A stretch of DNA of 64,000 nt, taken from positions 42,877 to 106,876 of the forward strand of contig JBBCJM010000048.1 of assembly GCA_037190175.1 (NCBI GenBank), read 5' to 3'. Made by a program: the position numbers and the translations under genes. Numbering within the stretch: the first letter of the stretch is position 1; every line of letters starts with the position of its first letter. This document shows positions 41,288 to 49,350 of the stretch, piece after piece. This stretch comes from JBBCJM01 sp037190175 (GTDB taxonomy: Bacteria > Pseudomonadota > Alphaproteobacteria > Rhodobacterales > Rhodobacteraceae). Under the pieces are notes generated by a model. That model made no database searches. It saw only the letters and a list, made by a program, of their open reading frames with translations, and had not been told where the DNA came from.

Positions 41288-42178
41288 TTACCTCCTGCCA
41301 CGCAGGCTGCCGGCCTCTTCCCGTCCCATCAGGCCGTTGGGCATGACGAGCAGGATCAGGAACATGGCAAGGAAGATGATGGCGGTGGTCAGCCCCGAGG
41401 GCAGATAGGCGATGGTCAGCGTCTGGATCATCCCGAAGATCAGGCTGGCCAGCAGCGCGCCCGGGATGCTGCCCAGGCCCCCCAGGATGATGATGACGAA
41501 GCCGAACAGCAGATAGGGCTCGCCCATCGTGAAGTTGATGTTGTTGAACGCCAGGCCCACCAGCACCCCGGCCGCGCCCGCCAGCGCGCCCGAGATGAAA
41601 TAGGTCAGGTTGTAGATGCGGTTGGGGTTCACCCCCACCAGCATCGCCGCGCGTTCGTTGTCGGTCACCGCCCGCACCTGCCGGCCGAAGGGGGTGCGGT
41701 AGATGAACCAGGCCATGGCCACCACGATCAGGATCGCCGCCGCCATCATGATCAGCTGCAGAAGCGACACCCGCAGGCCCCAGAAGCGGAAGATCACCAC
41801 CGGCACCGTGTCGAAGGGGAACCGCAGCACCTGGGTCTGCGAGATCCATTGCCACACGGTCATGATCACCAGGCTGGCGCCCATGGACGAGATGATGGCG
41901 CCGAACTCCGCCTCGCCGGTCTTGCGCAGGCGGCGGAAGCAGACGATCTCGATCACCATGGAAAGGCAGCCCGAGGCCAGGATCGCCAGCAGGAAGCCCA
42001 GGATCAGCGGCCCGCCCGCGGCGACGGTGTAATAGGCCACGAAGGCCCCGGTCATGAACACCGCGCCATGCGCCAGGTTCAGCAGGCGCTGCACCCCGAA
42101 GACCAGGTTGAAGCCCACCGCGAACAGCGCGTAGACCCCCCCGACGACCAGACCGTTCAGCAGTTGCTGGACGAGCAT
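41288..42178 (-). CDS. livH: ABC-transporter permease, LivH family
   Basis: Protein of 296 residues with about eight membrane helices, starting at L-V-Q-Q-L-L-N-G-L-V-V-G-G-V-Y-A-L, the standard LivH opening. The coupling loop T-P-F-G-R-Q-V-R-A-V-T-D-N-E-R-A-A is near residue 160. It is the first transporter gene in the run, 51 bases after the NIPSNAP gene and 4 bases before livM. Confidence 0.93.
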   Translation of the reverse strand: MLVQQLLNGLVVGGVYALFAVGFNLVFGVQRLLNLAHGAVFMTGAFVAYYTVAAGGPLILGFLLAILASGCLSMVIEIVCFRRLRKTGEAEFGAIISSMGASLVIMTVWQWISQTQVLRFPFDTVPVVIFRFWGLRVSLLQLIMMAAAILIVVAMAWFIYRTPFGRQVRAVTDNERAAMLVGVNPNRIYNLTYFISGALAGAAGVLVGLAFNNINFTMGEPYLLFGFVIIILGGLGSIPGALLASLIFGMIQTLTIAYLPSGLTTAIIFLAMFLILLVMPNGLMGREEAGSLRGRR

Positions 42179-42229
42179 CCCTTTGTCCTCCCTGCCCGGA
42201 TTTCCCGGGTTTCGTCTGTTTTGCCGCCC

Positions 42230-42565
42230 TCAGCCGGGCGGTGCGGTGTCGTGGCCCATGGGCGAGAACGGCGTGGGCGTCAGGATCCGGCTTTCCTGCC
42301 GCTGGATCATCGGCAGCACCCGGCCCAGGAAGGCCCGCCACTCGGGCTCCGCCACCAGCCGGGCGCGGCGTTCGGCCCGGTCGGCGAGGCTGTCGTAGCC
42401 CCAGAGGTGGACCGTCTGGTTCTGCTCGCCGAACTCGCTGGTGAAGTAGCCCAGCATCCGGCCCAGGATCCGCATCTGCAATTCGCGCGCACCCCCCTCG
42501 TACTCGGCCAGGAAGGCCGGGATCTTGCCGGGATGGAAGGTATAGGTCCGTTCCTCGACGATCAT
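42230..42565 (-). CDS. NIPSNAP-family small protein
   Basis: Protein of 111 residues of the dimeric alpha/beta-barrel type: M-I-V-E-E-R-T-Y-T-F-H-P-G-K opening and L-W-G-Y-D-S-L-A-D-R-A-E-R-R-A in the middle. NIPSNAP proteins occur in catabolic operons for aromatic and alicyclic compounds, where their role is not well defined. Here it lies between an oxidoreductase and the transporter genes, which fits that context. Confidence 0.85.
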   Translation of the reverse strand: MIVEERTYTFHPGKIPAFLAEYEGGARELQMRILGRMLGYFTSEFGEQNQTVHLWGYDSLADRAERRARLVAEPEWRAFLGRVLPMIQRQESRILTPTPFSPMGHDTAPPG

Positions 42566-42575
42566 CCCTGCCCCC

Positions 42576-43700
42576 TCACACCAGCTCGTCCAGATAGGCC
42601 CGGCTATAGCTGCGCAGCCCGGCGGTGGAGCCTGCCAGCACCTGCCGCGCCAGATCCGGGTTGGCCAGCAGCGCCCGGCCGAAGGCGATCAGGTCGAACC
42701 GCCCCGCCGTCAGCCCGTCGGCGATCCGCTCGAGGCCCCCCGCCACCAGCGCGCCGTGGTCCTTGCCCCCCGGCGCCTTGAAATCGGTGTCCAGCAGCGC
42801 CGAGCCCACCGCGATCACCGGCCGTTTCGCCAGCCGCCGCACCCAGCCCGCCAGCGTCTCGTCGTTGCCGGGGAAGGCGGGTTCCCAGAACCGCCGGGTC
42901 GAGACGTGATAGCCGTCCACCCCCGCGGCGTTCAGCGGCGCGAGCCAGCCCGCCAGCTCCTCCGGCCCCTCCACCACATGGGCGAGGTAGTCGAGCTGCT
43001 TCCACTGCGACAGCCGCAGGGTGACGGGGAAGCCGGCCCCCGCCGCCGCCTTGCACTCCGCCACGATCCGGGCGGCGAAGCGGGCGCGCGCCGTGATGGT
43101 GCCGCCATGGGCGTCGCGGCGGCGGTTGGTCTCGGCCCAGAAGAACTGGTCGGGCAGATAGCCGTGGGCGGCATGGATCTCCACCCCGTCGAACCCCGCC
43201 TCGCGCGCATTCCGCGCCGCCCGGCCGAAGTCGCGGATGGTGCGGTCGACCTCGGCCTCGGTCATCGCCCGGCCGAAGGCCAGGCCCGGGCCGGCGAGGC
43301 CGGAGGGGCTGAGCCGTTCCACCTGCAGGCTGTCCGCCATGCCGACCATGGAGGGGGTGAAGGCCCCCACATGCCAGATCTGGGCGAAGATCGCCGCGCC
43401 GCCGGCATGGACGCGGGCCACCACCCGCTCCCACCCCTGCATGGCGTCGGCACCGAAAAGCCGCGGCACGGCGGCGCCGAAGCGGCCTTCCTCGTTCGGC
43501 GCCGCGCCCTCGGTCACGATCAGGCCCACGCCGCCCTCGGCCCGGCGGGCGTAATACTCCGCCATCGCCGCGGTCGGCACGCCCTCCGGCGCGCATTCCC
43601 GTGTCATCGGCGCCATGACGATGCGGTTACGCAGGGTCAGGCCCCCCAGCCGGAAGGGCTGGTCCAGGGTCGGGGTGGCGAGGGTGGGGTCCATCTGCAT
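42576..43700 (-). CDS. NADH:flavin oxidoreductase, old-yellow-enzyme family
   Basis: Protein of 374 residues from an ATG at 43700; a GTG at 43706 overlapping the upstream stop is also possible. It is a TIM-barrel FMN enzyme: R-N-R-I-V-M-A-P-M-T-R near residue 30, Y-Y-A-R-R-A-E-G-G-V-G-L-I-V-T-E-G, and the substrate-binding E-I-H-A-A-H-G-Y-L near 165. Such enzymes reduce activated C=C bonds of enones. The H-x-x-H form of the catalytic pair and the overall match suggest the YqjM-like class. In this operon it may reduce an enone formed by the FAD-dependent dehydrogenases. Confidence 0.88.
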   Translation of the reverse strand: MQMDPTLATPTLDQPFRLGGLTLRNRIVMAPMTRECAPEGVPTAAMAEYYARRAEGGVGLIVTEGAAPNEEGRFGAAVPRLFGADAMQGWERVVARVHAGGAAIFAQIWHVGAFTPSMVGMADSLQVERLSPSGLAGPGLAFGRAMTEAEVDRTIRDFGRAARNAREAGFDGVEIHAAHGYLPDQFFWAETNRRRDAHGGTITARARFAARIVAECKAAAGAGFPVTLRLSQWKQLDYLAHVVEGPEELAGWLAPLNAAGVDGYHVSTRRFWEPAFPGNDETLAGWVRRLAKRPVIAVGSALLDTDFKAPGGKDHGALVAGGLERIADGLTAGRFDLIAFGRALLANPDLARQVLAGSTAGLRSYSRAYLDELV

Positions 43701-43702
43701 GA

Positions 43703-44449
43703 TCACGTCGCCAGGAACCCGCCGTCCACCGGAATGTCGGTGCCGGTGACATAGGCGGCGGCCTCGGAGGCCAGGAACAGCACTACGCGGGCCACGTCGT
43801 CCCATTCCCCGGTGCGGCGCAGGGGGATGCGCTGGATCAGCCGGTCGCGGGTGGCGTGGCTGGCCCCCTGCCGGTCGCGCATCGGCGGCATCACCCCGGG
43901 GTGGATGCAGTTGACCCGGATCCCGCGCGGCCCGAACTCCGCCGCCGCGGCGCGGGTGAAGGCCAGGATCGCCCCCTTGGTGGCGTGATAGGCCAGATGC
44001 ACGCCGGGCGTGCCGACCTTGGCGCAGATCGAGCCGATGGTGACGATGGAGCCGCCCTGCCCCATCAGAGGCACCAGCGCCTGCGCCCCCAGCATGGTGC
44101 CGCGCAGGTTGATGGCGATCAGCCTTTCCATCAGGTCCGACGACAGCACGTCCGGCGCCGCCGAGCCGTTGGCCCCGGCGTTGCAGACCAGCACGTCCAC
44201 CCGCCCCTCGCCCTCGGTGATCTTTTTGGCGAGCGCCTCCCAGTCGCCTTCGCTGGAGACGTCCAGCCGCCGATACCGCGCCTGCCGCCCCTCGGCCCGC
44301 AGGGCGGCGGCCGCGGCCTCGCCCTCGGCGTCCAGGATGTCGGTCAGGATCACGCTCGCCCCGGCCTCGGCCAGCAGCACCGCCTCGCGCCAGCCCATGC
44401 CCGAGGCCGCGCCGGTGACGACCGCGAGCTTGCCGGTGAGGCCGGTCAT
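43703..44449 (-). CDS. Short-chain dehydrogenase/reductase (operon copy 1)
   Basis: Protein of 248 residues with T-G-A-A-S-G-M-G near residue 12, the N-A-G motif (V-C-N-A-G-A) near 90 and the catalytic Y-H-A-T-K near 152. An acidic residue after the second strand (D-I-L-D) points to NAD rather than NADP. It would oxidise a secondary alcohol, such as a P450 product, to a ketone. The ATG overlaps the FAD gene stop by 4 bases. Confidence 0.9.
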   Translation of the reverse strand: MTGLTGKLAVVTGAASGMGWREAVLLAEAGASVILTDILDAEGEAAAAALRAEGRQARYRRLDVSSEGDWEALAKKITEGEGRVDVLVCNAGANGSAAPDVLSSDLMERLIAINLRGTMLGAQALVPLMGQGGSIVTIGSICAKVGTPGVHLAYHATKGAILAFTRAAAAEFGPRGIRVNCIHPGVMPPMRDRQGASHATRDRLIQRIPLRRTGEWDDVARVVLFLASEAAAYVTGTDIPVDGGFLAT

Positions 44450-45912
44450 GCCCGCCCCCCGTCCGCCAGGGCGGATTCCGCGGCGATCTGGCCGAAGCAG
44501 AACCCTTCCGACAGGTTGGAGCCATCGGAGGGATACAGCATCCCGGTCGCCTGCCCCAGTTCGCCTGCGGCATAGAGCCCCGGGATCGGCCGGCCGCGGG
44601 TGTCCAGCACCTGCGCGCGCGCATCCCGCCGCGGCCCGCCGGTGGTGTTGGAACCGCCGGGGTAGAGCCGCACGCAGTAGAACGGCCCCTCTTCCAGCGG
44701 CACCATGGTCTCGGCCGGCCGGCCGAAGGGATCCGCCGTCCCCGCCCGGCAGGCGGCGTTATAGGCCGCGACCTCGGCCTGCGCCGCCGCCGGATCGGCC
44801 ACACCCGCTGCCGCCGCGGCCTCGGCGATGGTGGCGCCGCTGGCGATCCAGCCCCGGGCGATCTCGGCGCTGTTGTCCTCGCTCCAGCGGTAGATGCCCA
44901 CGGCGTGCACGCCGACCGAGGGCAGGGTCAGCATCCCGGCCTTGCGGCGCCTTTCGTCGAAGAACCAGTAGCAGGGGTTGCGGGGCGTCTCGCCGGTGTC
45001 GGGGTCATAGGCCAGCAGGTGGTAATAGAACCCATGCAGCAGGTCGGCCTGCGCCTGTTCGTTGGCGAAGCGCTTGCCGTGGCGGTCGGTGATCACATAG
45101 CCGGGCGGGTTCAGGAACAGCATGACCGACAGGTCGCTGCCGTCCTCCAGCGGGAAGTTCCCGATGGCCCGGCCGATCATCTGGTTCATGTGCCAGAGAT
45201 CCGCCCCCACCTCCTGCGCCATGCGCACACCGTCGCCGGTATTGCCGGGGTTGCCGTAGAAATAGACCGGCCAGGCGCGCAGGTAGTCGCGCTTCATCGT
45301 GGCGTTGTGCAGATAGCCGCCGCAGGTCAGCACCACGCCCTTGCGCGCGCCGATCCGGCGGCCGTCGGTGGTCTCCACGCCCACGATCCGCCCGGCCCCG
45401 TCGCGGATCAGCCGGTCGGCGGGGCTTTCCCACAGCACCGGCACCCCGGTTTTCCTGTGGAAGTTCTCGGCCAGCTTCTCCCACAGGAACGGCCCGGCCT
45501 TGCCGTTCAGGTCCAGCCTTGTCTTGGCCCCGCCGGGCTGGAACACGCCGAAGGCCTCGGCCCCCTCGAAATCCGGGTGCTCGCAGCCGCCCACCCGGCG
45601 CAGGTCCAGCTCCGGGGCGATCTCGGTCAGCCAGTCGATCAGGCCCATGGCCCGGCGCGCCCAGGCTTCGGTGACGTCCCGCGGCACCATCCCGCCGGCG
45701 CAGCGGTCCAGATAGCGGGTGGCCTGCCCGACATCCGTGGTGGCCATCATCATCCCGCCCGACATCCGGGTGCTGGGTGTATGCGCGGCCTGGGCCTGCT
45801 TCTCCAGCACCAGCACCTCGGCCCCCGCCCGCCAGCCGGTGATCGCGGCGGCCAGCCCGGCGCAGCCGAAGCCCACCACCACCAGGTCGGCGCTCTGGTC
45901 GAAATCCGTCAT
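44446..45912 (-). CDS. FAD-binding dehydrogenase, ketosteroid-dehydrogenase/fumarate-reductase family (operon copy 2)
   Basis: Protein of 488 residues with V-V-V-G-F-G-C-A-G-L-A near residue 15, L-E-K-Q-A and later V-V-L-T-C-G-G-Y-L, then G-N-T-G-D-G-V-R-M-A, and near the end P-G-L-Y-A-A-G-E-L-G with S-N-L-S-E-G-F. This is the FAD_binding_2 layout seen in delta1-3-ketosteroid dehydrogenases and urocanate/fumarate reductases. It is related to the enzyme at 36267-37769 but clearly not a recent copy. It overlaps P450 and SDR genes by 4 bases at each end, so tight coupling is evident. Confidence 0.85.
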   Translation of the reverse strand: MTDFDQSADLVVVGFGCAGLAAAITGWRAGAEVLVLEKQAQAAHTPSTRMSGGMMMATTDVGQATRYLDRCAGGMVPRDVTEAWARRAMGLIDWLTEIAPELDLRRVGGCEHPDFEGAEAFGVFQPGGAKTRLDLNGKAGPFLWEKLAENFHRKTGVPVLWESPADRLIRDGAGRIVGVETTDGRRIGARKGVVLTCGGYLHNATMKRDYLRAWPVYFYGNPGNTGDGVRMAQEVGADLWHMNQMIGRAIGNFPLEDGSDLSVMLFLNPPGYVITDRHGKRFANEQAQADLLHGFYYHLLAYDPDTGETPRNPCYWFFDERRRKAGMLTLPSVGVHAVGIYRWSEDNSAEIARGWIASGATIAEAAAAAGVADPAAAQAEVAAYNAACRAGTADPFGRPAETMVPLEEGPFYCVRLYPGGSNTTGGPRRDARAQVLDTRGRPIPGLYAAGELGQATGMLYPSDGSNLSEGFCFGQIAAESALADGGRA

Positions 45913-47111
45913 GCGGGCCGCCCGGTCAGGATGAAGGGAAAGGTGTGGAAATGCTTGCGCGTGGTGCTTTCGTCGATCACCGGCGGCTTGTCGGGATGGA
46001 AGTCGATCCCGTTCGACAAGAGCGCATGGATGACCAGGTGCAGGGTGCCGTGCTCGCTCTCTTCCTCCTGCGCGATGCCGGGGGCGATGGGCATCCCGGC
46101 GGCGAGGATCCGGCCCACGCAGGAATGCATCCCGGCGCCGAAGGACATGCCGTAAAGCTGCACCCGCCGCGGCAGCTCGCGATAGGGGTTGAACTCGGCC
46201 GCGTCGGGGCCGAACACCGCGGGGTCGCGGTTGGCGGTGGCGATGTTCACGTCGACGATATCGGCCTCGGCCACTTCGGTCTCGTCGGGCAGATGCATGG
46301 GGCACAGGGCCTTGCGCCGGGCCACGGGGCTGGCCGGGTGCAGGCGCACCGATTCCCAGATGAACTTCTGCAACAGCGCCGGGTCGGCCAGCAGCTCCGC
46401 CCGCGTCTCGGGGTGCCTGCGGCACCAGGTCAGGATCTCCCACACCGTGTTCTGCAGCGCATTGGCCTGGGTGAAGGCGCCGGCCAGGATGAAGAAGGCG
46501 GTGTCGCGCACCAGCTGGTCCTCGTCCTCCTTGCCGTCGAAGGCGGCCAGCATGTAGGTCAGCATGTCGCGCGGCAGCTCGACCGAGGGGTCCCCGGCCT
46601 TCGCCGCGATCAGGGTCCGGCGGCGGGCGGCGGAGTGCAGGTAGTAGTCGGCCTTGAAGATCTCCAGCGCCTCGCGGATCTCGGCCACCGCGGCCTCGCG
46701 GCTGCCGGCCAGCATCTGGCCGATGGTGGGCGCGCGGCCCAGCTTGCCGATGATCATCTGGATATGGTCGGTCTGCGCCTCGGTGCGGTCGCGGTCCAGC
46801 CCGGCGGCATCGGCCACCAGGTTGACCAGCACCCGATAGGCGAACTGGCTGAGATCGCCGCCCCCCGCCGCCACCGCGGGCGCCAGCGTCTCGGCCAGCG
46901 CCTGGGGGAAGACGCGGTTCTGGTACTGGCGGAAGAACTCGCGGGTAAACAGGCTTTGCACCACCCGGCGCTTTTCCTTGTGCGCCTCGCCATGCAGGCT
47001 GACCACGGTGGTGGGCAGGAAGATCGGGTCGGCGTCGTAAAGCGCCTGCTTCAGGTCGGGCAGCCGCAGGGCGGGCTCGACCTCGGGGAACCTGTTGACG
47101 TGGTGCTGCAT
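45909..47111 (-). CDS. Cytochrome P450 (operon copy 1)
   Basis: Protein of 400 residues. The heme-binding loop F-G-A-G-M-H-S-C-V-G puts the Cys at residue 331, and E-S-V-R of the K helix is near 245. The I helix reads A-G-A-F-T-Q-A-N, so the usual acid-alcohol pair is replaced by F-T. The stretch after the heme Cys (69 residues) contains an insertion with G-M-P-I-A-P and ends with a R-K-H-F-H-T-F-P-like segment, shared with the second P450. It would hydroxylate an alicyclic substrate; no ferredoxin or reductase gene is in the window. It follows the SDR stop by 48 bases. Confidence 0.92.
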   Translation of the reverse strand: MQHHVNRFPEVEPALRLPDLKQALYDADPIFLPTTVVSLHGEAHKEKRRVVQSLFTREFFRQYQNRVFPQALAETLAPAVAAGGGDLSQFAYRVLVNLVADAAGLDRDRTEAQTDHIQMIIGKLGRAPTIGQMLAGSREAAVAEIREALEIFKADYYLHSAARRRTLIAAKAGDPSVELPRDMLTYMLAAFDGKEDEDQLVRDTAFFILAGAFTQANALQNTVWEILTWCRRHPETRAELLADPALLQKFIWESVRLHPASPVARRKALCPMHLPDETEVAEADIVDVNIATANRDPAVFGPDAAEFNPYRELPRRVQLYGMSFGAGMHSCVGRILAAGMPIAPGIAQEEESEHGTLHLVIHALLSNGIDFHPDKPPVIDESTTRKHFHTFPFILTGRPA

Positions 47112-47159
47112 CTTCTCCCTCCCTCTCTCTTGCGCCGCCCTCCCCGGCGGCGGCCGGCC

Positions 47160-47921
47160 CTACAGGTTCGATATGCCCAGCGACAGGCCCCCATCCACCA
47201 CCAGCGAGGTGCCCGTGGTCCATTCCGCGCAGCAGAGATGCGCGATCCCCTCGGCCAGTTCCTCTTCCGTCCCGATCCGGCCCAGGGCGTGCGAGGATTC
47301 CAGCGCCCGCATCCGCACCACCTGCTCCTCGGCGGTGATGATCCCGGCGCGGATGTTCAACTCGGTGGAGACCGCGCCGGGGATCACGCAGTTCACCCTT
47401 ATGCCTTTCGGCCCAAGCTCGGCGGCCAGCACCCGCGCCAGCACCTCGACCGCGCCCTTGGTGGCGGCATAGGGCGAGACGCCGGGGAAGGAGCGGCGGG
47501 TGTGCACGGAACCCACGAAGATCACCGCGCCGCCTTGCCGTTCCAGATGCGGCACCGACAGCGCGGTCAGGATCATGCCCGAGACCACGTTGGCGTCGAA
47601 CACGTCCAGCAACTCGCCGCGCTTCATCTCGGTGATCGGGCCGCGCAGCATGTTGCCGGCGTTGTTGACCAGAGCGTCGAGGCCATCGCCATGGGCCACC
47701 GCCGCCTCCACCACCCGGGCGCAGTCCTTGTCGGAGGTGATGTCGGCCACCTGATAATGGCAGGCGGGGCCGATGCTCTCGGCCACCGCGCGCAGCTTGT
47801 CCTCGCGCCGGCCGCAGATGGTCACCCGCGCGCCGTGGCGGGCGAAGTGCCGCGCCGTGCCCGCCCCGATCCCCGAGCCGCCGCCGGTGATCAGCACCGA
47901 CATGTCCTTCATCGGCTTCAT
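47160..47921 (-). CDS. Short-chain dehydrogenase/reductase (operon copy 2)
   Basis: Protein of 253 residues with T-G-G-G-S-G-I-G near residue 12, V-N-N-A-G-N near 90 and catalytic Y-A-A-T-K near 155. The G-R-R-E after the second strand suggests NADP preference. The C-terminus V-V-D-G-G-L-S-L is typical. Its start overlaps the ThuA-like stop by 4 bases. It is one of three SDRs in the run. Confidence 0.9.
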   Translation of the reverse strand: MKPMKDMSVLITGGGSGIGAGTARHFARHGARVTICGRREDKLRAVAESIGPACHYQVADITSDKDCARVVEAAVAHGDGLDALVNNAGNMLRGPITEMKRGELLDVFDANVVSGMILTALSVPHLERQGGAVIFVGSVHTRRSFPGVSPYAATKGAVEVLARVLAAELGPKGIRVNCVIPGAVSTELNIRAGIITAEEQVVRMRALESSHALGRIGTEEELAEGIAHLCCAEWTTGTSLVVDGGLSLGISNL

Positions 47922-48604
47922 GCCGTTCCTCCGTTGGGGCGGGCGGCCCAGAGCGCGCCCTGCCGGATGAGCCGCGCCTGCGCGGGTTCGGTCAGCGAGG
48001 CGAGGTCGTGGCCGGTGGTGATGGTCACCGCCCGGCCCTTGCCCTGATGCGCCCAGGCCACCGGATGGCTGACCCCGGCGGCCGCCCGCCCCTCGGCCAG
48101 CACCTGCGCCCCGGGGTGCAGGGCCAGGTCGCGGTAATGCTCGTCGGCGACAGTGAAGGCGGGGATGCCCGCGGTCACCGGATGGGGCAGGGGGGTGACC
48201 TGCACTTCCTCCAGCCCCGGGGCGTGGAAGCTCTGCCCCCAGACCCAGCCGCCGCCCAGCAGGTCGTGCCAGCCCGGCCAGTCGTCGAAGCAGATGCAGC
48301 CGGTGTGCAGCGCCATGATCCCGCCGCCGCGGCCGGCATGGGCATCGAGCGCCGCGATCAGATCCGGCCCGGTCTCATAGGCCCATTCCGCGCGGAAGGG
48401 TTCGTATTTCGGGTTCCCCAGCATCCGCCAGCGCAGCGCCTGCACCACCACCAGATCCGCCGGCCGCCCCAGCGCCGCCGCCAGATCGGCCGGCGTCCCG
48501 ACGATCTCCACCCGCATCCCGGCGGAGGCCAAGATCCCCGCCACCGCCGCCGACATGACGGGGAAGTCGTGGTAGATGCCGCCGGAAAGCAGGATCGCCC
48601 GCAT
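47918..48604 (-). CDS. ThuA-like (class I glutamine-amidotransferase-fold) domain protein
   Basis: Protein of 228 residues. The ThuA-like pattern is visible: I-L-L-S-G-G-I-Y-H-D-F near the start, G-G-G-I-M-A-L-H-T near residue 103 and W-A-H-Q-G-K-G-R-A-V near 195. ThuA homologues act in sugar or cyclic-compound catabolism and their chemistry is not well established. Here the gene is coupled to an SDR on both sides, so it may process a keto intermediate (inference). Confidence 0.75.
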   Translation of the reverse strand: MRAILLSGGIYHDFPVMSAAVAGILASAGMRVEIVGTPADLAAALGRPADLVVVQALRWRMLGNPKYEPFRAEWAYETGPDLIAALDAHAGRGGGIMALHTGCICFDDWPGWHDLLGGGWVWGQSFHAPGLEEVQVTPLPHPVTAGIPAFTVADEHYRDLALHPGAQVLAEGRAAAGVSHPVAWAHQGKGRAVTITTGHDLASLTEPAQARLIRQGALWAARPNGGTA

Positions 48605-48609
48605 CGGCG

Positions 48610-49350
48610 CTATTCCCGCGGCAGGGCGCGCAGCAGCGCATGGCAGACGCCGCCGTCCACCACCAGCTGGTGCCCGTTCACATAGCGCGCGCCGGGCGAG
48701 GCCAGATACCAGACCGCCTCGGCGATGTCCTCGATCCGCCCCAGCCCGCCGTTGGGCACCGCGCCGCCGCGCAGCGCCCGGGTCCTGGGGTCGGCGTAGA
48801 AGGGGGCCGACATGCCGCCGTCGATGAAGCCCGGCGCGACCGCATTCACCCGGATGCCCAGGGGGCCCCATTCCAGCGCCATGTGCTCGGTCAGCTTGGC
48901 GATGGCGGCCTTGGCGGCCGGATAGGCGCCCGAGCCCGGGCCGGGGGTGATGGCGTTGATCGAGGTGAGGTTCACGATCACCCCGCCGCGCCCGTCCATC
49001 GCCCGCGCCGCGGTCCAGGCGCAGGTATAGGTGCCCATCACATGCACCTCCAGCACCTTGCGGAACTGCGCCGGGCTCTGGTCCAGTAGCGGCCCGGTGG
49101 CGAGGATCCCCGCGTTGTTCACCAGCACGTCGGGCGGGCCGAAGGCGGCGAAGGCCGCGGCCACCTGCGCCTCGTCCGTCACGTCGGCCACCAGCGCCAC
49201 GCCGTTCGCCAGCCCGGCCGCGGTGGCCTCGGTGCGGCCGGGGTCGAGGTCCAGCACCCCCACCCGCCAGCCCTCGGCGTCGAACTTGCGCGCGATGCCG
49301 GCGCCGATGCCGGCGGCGGCGCCGGTGACGAGGACTGATTTCATGCTCAT
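48610..49350 (-). CDS. Short-chain dehydrogenase/reductase (operon copy 3)
   Basis: Protein of 246 residues with T-G-A-A-A-G-I-G near residue 9, D-L-D-P for NAD binding, V-N-N-A-G-I near 80 and catalytic Y-P-A-A-K near 145, followed by A-P-G-F-I. The first ATG at 49350 overlaps the P450 stop (ATGA); a second ATG at 49344 gives two residues less. It follows the first P450 of the run, consistent with oxidising its alcohol product. Confidence 0.9.
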   Translation of the reverse strand: MSMKSVLVTGAAAGIGAGIARKFDAEGWRVGVLDLDPGRTEATAAGLANGVALVADVTDEAQVAAAFAAFGPPDVLVNNAGILATGPLLDQSPAQFRKVLEVHVMGTYTCAWTAARAMDGRGGVIVNLTSINAITPGPGSGAYPAAKAAIAKLTEHMALEWGPLGIRVNAVAPGFIDGGMSAPFYADPRTRALRGGAVPNGGLGRIEDIAEAVWYLASPGARYVNGHQLVVDGGVCHALLRALPRE